A DNA stretch of 64,000 bases, taken from positions 42,718,620 through 42,782,619 of the forward strand of contig NC_052620.1 of NCBI RefSeq assembly GCF_016545825.1. Reading direction: 5' to 3'. The stretch is from Eucalyptus grandis (taxonomy: Eukaryota; Streptophyta; Magnoliopsida; Myrtales; Myrtaceae). The notes beneath the pieces are model-generated. The model had not been told where the DNA came from, did no database searches, and saw only the letters and a program-made list of their open reading frames with translations. Both the position numbers and the translations under genes were made by a program. Below, in pieces: positions 61,440-64,000 of this stretch. The stretch's first letter is position 1; each line of letters begins with the position of its first letter.

Positions 61440-62400
61440 AAGAAATTTTGCGTTTTTTTATTCTACAATTCTAGTGGTGTAAAATGGACAGTAAAACTCG
61501 TATCCCATAGACCTTTCGGCATATCCAATGAAATATCCACTTATGGTCTTTGGGTCCAACTTCTTTTCTTGTGAATTGTAAACTCTCACTTCAGACGGGC
61601 ATCCCAAATGCGTACATGTTGCAAACTCGATTTCCAACATTTAAATAACTCAAAATGTGTCTTTAGGATAACCTTGGTCGGAACTCAATTTAATATGTAC
61701 ATAGTCGTTTTAAGTGCTTCGGTCCACAAGGACTTAGAAAGTTTAGAGCCGCTAAGCATACTCTGCACCATGTCCAATAAAGTTTTGTTTCTTCTTTCCG
61801 CTACATCGTTTTAGTCTGAAGAACTAAGCATAATATATTGGGCAATTATCCCATGCTCTTGAAGAAACTTAGCAAATGGACCATATGCTTGTCTATCTTC
61901 AGTATATCTATCATAGAATTCTCCACCTGTATCTGATCTCACGATCTTAATTTGTTTACCACATTGTTTCTCTACTTCCGCCTTAAATACCTTAAAAGCA
62001 TTTAATGCTTCATGCTTATTATGAAGCAAGTAGAGATACATGTAACGTGAATAATCATCTATGAAAGAGATGAAGTATTTCTGACTACATGAGTCCATAT
62101 CCGAACTACAAATATCCGTATGTATGATTTCTAATATTTTTGTACTCCTTTTGGCACATTTCTTCGTCTTGTTAGTTTGCTTTCCCTTTATGTAGTGCAC
62201 ACAAGTATCACAATCAGTAAAATCTAAAGTACTAAGTACTCCATTATTTACTAATCGCTTAATTTTTTCTATGGAGATATGTCACAATCTCTGGTGCTAT
62301 AACATAGAGGAATGTTCTTTCACATCACATCGTTTTATACCACTGTTATCATGAACATACACCACATTATAGTAAACATTGTCTTGTAAATTAATTCGAA
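61440..62400 (-). pseudogene. copia integrase remnant
   Basis: Core phrases: IIHTDICSSDMDS, FISFIDDYSRYMYLYLL, KIVRSDTGGEFYDR, and the later GCPSEVRVYNSQEKKLDPKT with SGYFIGY. The DDE-type core Asp residues are visible in HTDI and RSDTGGEF. The frame breaks after the SSSD region, about 61811, and resumes at about 61640. Confidence 0.88.
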
Positions 62401-62649
62401 AAAGACCATCAAACAAAGTACCACTGAACAATTTCAGATTTAAACGATAAATAGAAGGTTAAATCTGAAAAGTTAAAAGAGTAACCCAAAAGTATAAGTC
62501 TTGAAATTGAAATTAAGTTTCTAGAGGAACTAAAAACATAAAAGGTCATTTCCAAATTCAAAACAAAGTCACTATTGAGAACTAATATATATGTCCCAAT
62601 AGTTTCCACGTGCGAATGCATCTTGTTTCCTGAATAGATACTGTTCACT

Positions 62650-63560
62650 TCCCACTAGCTTCTCGTGGTTTTAAAAACCCTGCAAAGAATTCGAAATGTG
62701 CATTGGAATCAATCTACCAAGTGTTGTGATTTATATCAGCCATATTAGATTCATAACAAATACAAGAGGTTGGATTACCTTTCTTTTCAAGTCATGCCTT
62801 AAATCTGACGTAATCCTTCTTTATATGCCCATCCCTTTTACTATATAAACATTTTGATTCTTTCTTAATGTCAGCTTAGGGAGGTATTTTACATTTTCCC
62901 TTATAGCCATGGCCCTTATTCTTTCTTTGTGTTGCTAAATGAGCACTTTCTCCTAATTCCATAATCAGTCTTTCCTCATCTTGAACACACATGGTCATGA
63001 GTTCATTAATTGACCATTCTATTCTTATGTGTGTTATAAGAGATCTTGAAAGGTGCATACTGTTGTATGAGAGTGTTCAGAATATGATACACACGAAATG
63101 ATTCAGATAGCTCAACCTCAAGGTTCTTAAGCTGAGTCACAATGTCCCTCATTTGCATGATGTGCTCACGCGCACCTCAAACACTAATGAGCTTCAATGA
63201 TGAAAATTTTATAATCAAGGTCATGGCATGTGCCTTCTTAGAAGTCTCAAATTGCGCATCTATGGCCTCCAATAAAGCTTTAGCATTGGTATGCTGAGCA
63301 ACCAAACCACAAATACTAGGAGATATCTTAGCCATTATAAACATAGCACAAATGCGGTTGGACCGCTCCCACTAACTATAAAGGGCTATCTTAGTTGTAG
63401 TGCTCGAATCAATAGGAGCAAGTGGTTCGTATTTTCTTATAGCATAGTCAATGTCCATCCACCCCAATTGAAGAACTAACTCCTTCTAAATTTTATAGTT
63501 TTCACCATTCAGTAGGGGAACATCACACTTAAATTCAGAAAAATTCACAGGTTGCAAAAC
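62650..63560 (-). pseudogene. copia gag and protease remnant
   Basis: Gag phrases read on the minus strand: VPLLNGENYKI, WMDIDYAIRKYEPLAP, AKALLEAIDAQFE, and MELGESAHLATQRKNKGHGY. Stops interrupt at the Trp after YKI and before WERSNR. The zinc knuckle is damaged: C..YSKRDGHIKKDY has Tyr where Cys is needed. The protease site reads IDSNAH, so the usual D-S/T-G is lost. Confidence 0.82.
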
Positions 63561-64000
63561 TGCATATCAAATAATCATACTTATGTCACAAAATTTGAGG
63601 CAAATATACATAAATCATGTTTTACCAATGTAAACATGTCACAAATATGAATCATATAACATAAAAACTGTTTGTGGGCTAAGTTTTTAATTTAAATAGA
63701 TTCATAATTACATTATGAAGAAACTACCAAATTATATACCTTTTTTAATCCCTATGGGTAAATTAAGAAAAATAATATGATATTTCATCCTAATTAATCA
63801 TATTGATACAATGAAAATTCTTGTGGGATAAAATTCATCATATTAATATAATTAATAACAATCAATGTCCATTTCTAAATATGATCTGAATGCTCTTAAT
63901 ATATAATTTAATTAATTGAAGATGATGTGTCTAGTCTCTAATTAATTAATTATATGGATCATTGGACATTTAATTTCATGCAAAAATATTCATAAAAATG

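Larger units (their letters stand above)
58714..64000 (-). mobile_element. degenerate Ty1-copia LTR retrotransposon
   Basis: On the minus strand the order is gag, protease, integrase, reverse transcriptase, RNase H, then a purine-rich GAGTGGGAGAATG and a 3' LTR. Integrase before RT defines the Ty1/copia superfamily. Every domain carries stop codons, so the element cannot move by itself. The 5' LTR is not seen before the window end. No match to the LTR start word TGTTGGAGTTGGG occurs after 63560, so it lies outside or is lost. The region 63560-64000 is AT-rich leader-like sequence. Confidence 0.9.

Overview
The window is nuclear DNA of a flowering plant, most likely a woody eudicot. The evidence is genes split by AT-rich GT-AG introns, plant-type proteins (COP9 subunit 8, LEA_2/NHL, DUF1644, class III peroxidase), a Ty1-copia relic and several intergenic repeat elements. 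The style of the palindromic AT-rich repeats made me think of Myrtales, but that is an impression, not evidence. I could run no searches. Multi-exon models were built by translating across splice sites and checking that the reading frame closes exactly.

Layout. 1-840: palindromic AT-rich repeat. 1417-1761 (+): small plant-type protein. 3211-5757 (-): COP9 signalosome subunit 8, five exons, one GC-AG intron. 7735-10207 (-): LEA_2/NHL membrane protein whose last 28 codons lie behind a 1.7 kb intron. 10.2-13.5 kb: AT-rich repeats and a GC-rich island. 16551-17654 (+): DUF1644 zinc-binding protein with a long, probably spliced 5' leader starting near 13.6 kb. 18715-18786 (-): tRNA-Pro(UGG). 19983-23902 (+): MRT4 ribosome-assembly factor, eight exons. 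24.18-25.35 kb: block very dense in GGCCC/GGGCC words. 25783-31263 (-): PYM, partner of Y14 and Mago. 32543-37047 (-): TMEM87/lung-7TM family membrane protein. 37.4-37.9 kb: second copy of the palindromic element. 39277-46502 (-): GATA26/27-like zinc finger gene, six exons. 50354-50749 (-): protein phosphatase 1 inhibitor-3 type protein. 52109-53770 and 56150-56826 (-): two dead class III peroxidase copies inside a ~2.7-3 kb tandem duplication. 58714-64000 (-): degenerate Ty1-copia retrotransposon with one LTR in view; the other end is outside the window or lost.

The genes form no operon or cluster and no common pathway. MRT4 (ribosome assembly) and PYM (recycling of exon-junction complexes on ribosomes) are convergent neighbours and both act in RNA/translation housekeeping. 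CSN8, TMEM87, PYM, GATA and INH3 are also housekeeping or regulatory. The right 12 kb is a decaying region: pseudogenes, segmental duplication and a retrotransposon with many C-to-T or G-to-A type lesions.

I found no convincing new biological system. The observations most worth a check are the GC-AG intron in CSN8, the distant last exon of the NHL gene, the palindromic element family, the GGCCC-dense block, the perfect 147 bp and 4 x 197 bp intronic repeats, the 264 bp insertion between 38 bp direct repeats in the GATA gene, and the history of the peroxidase duplication.
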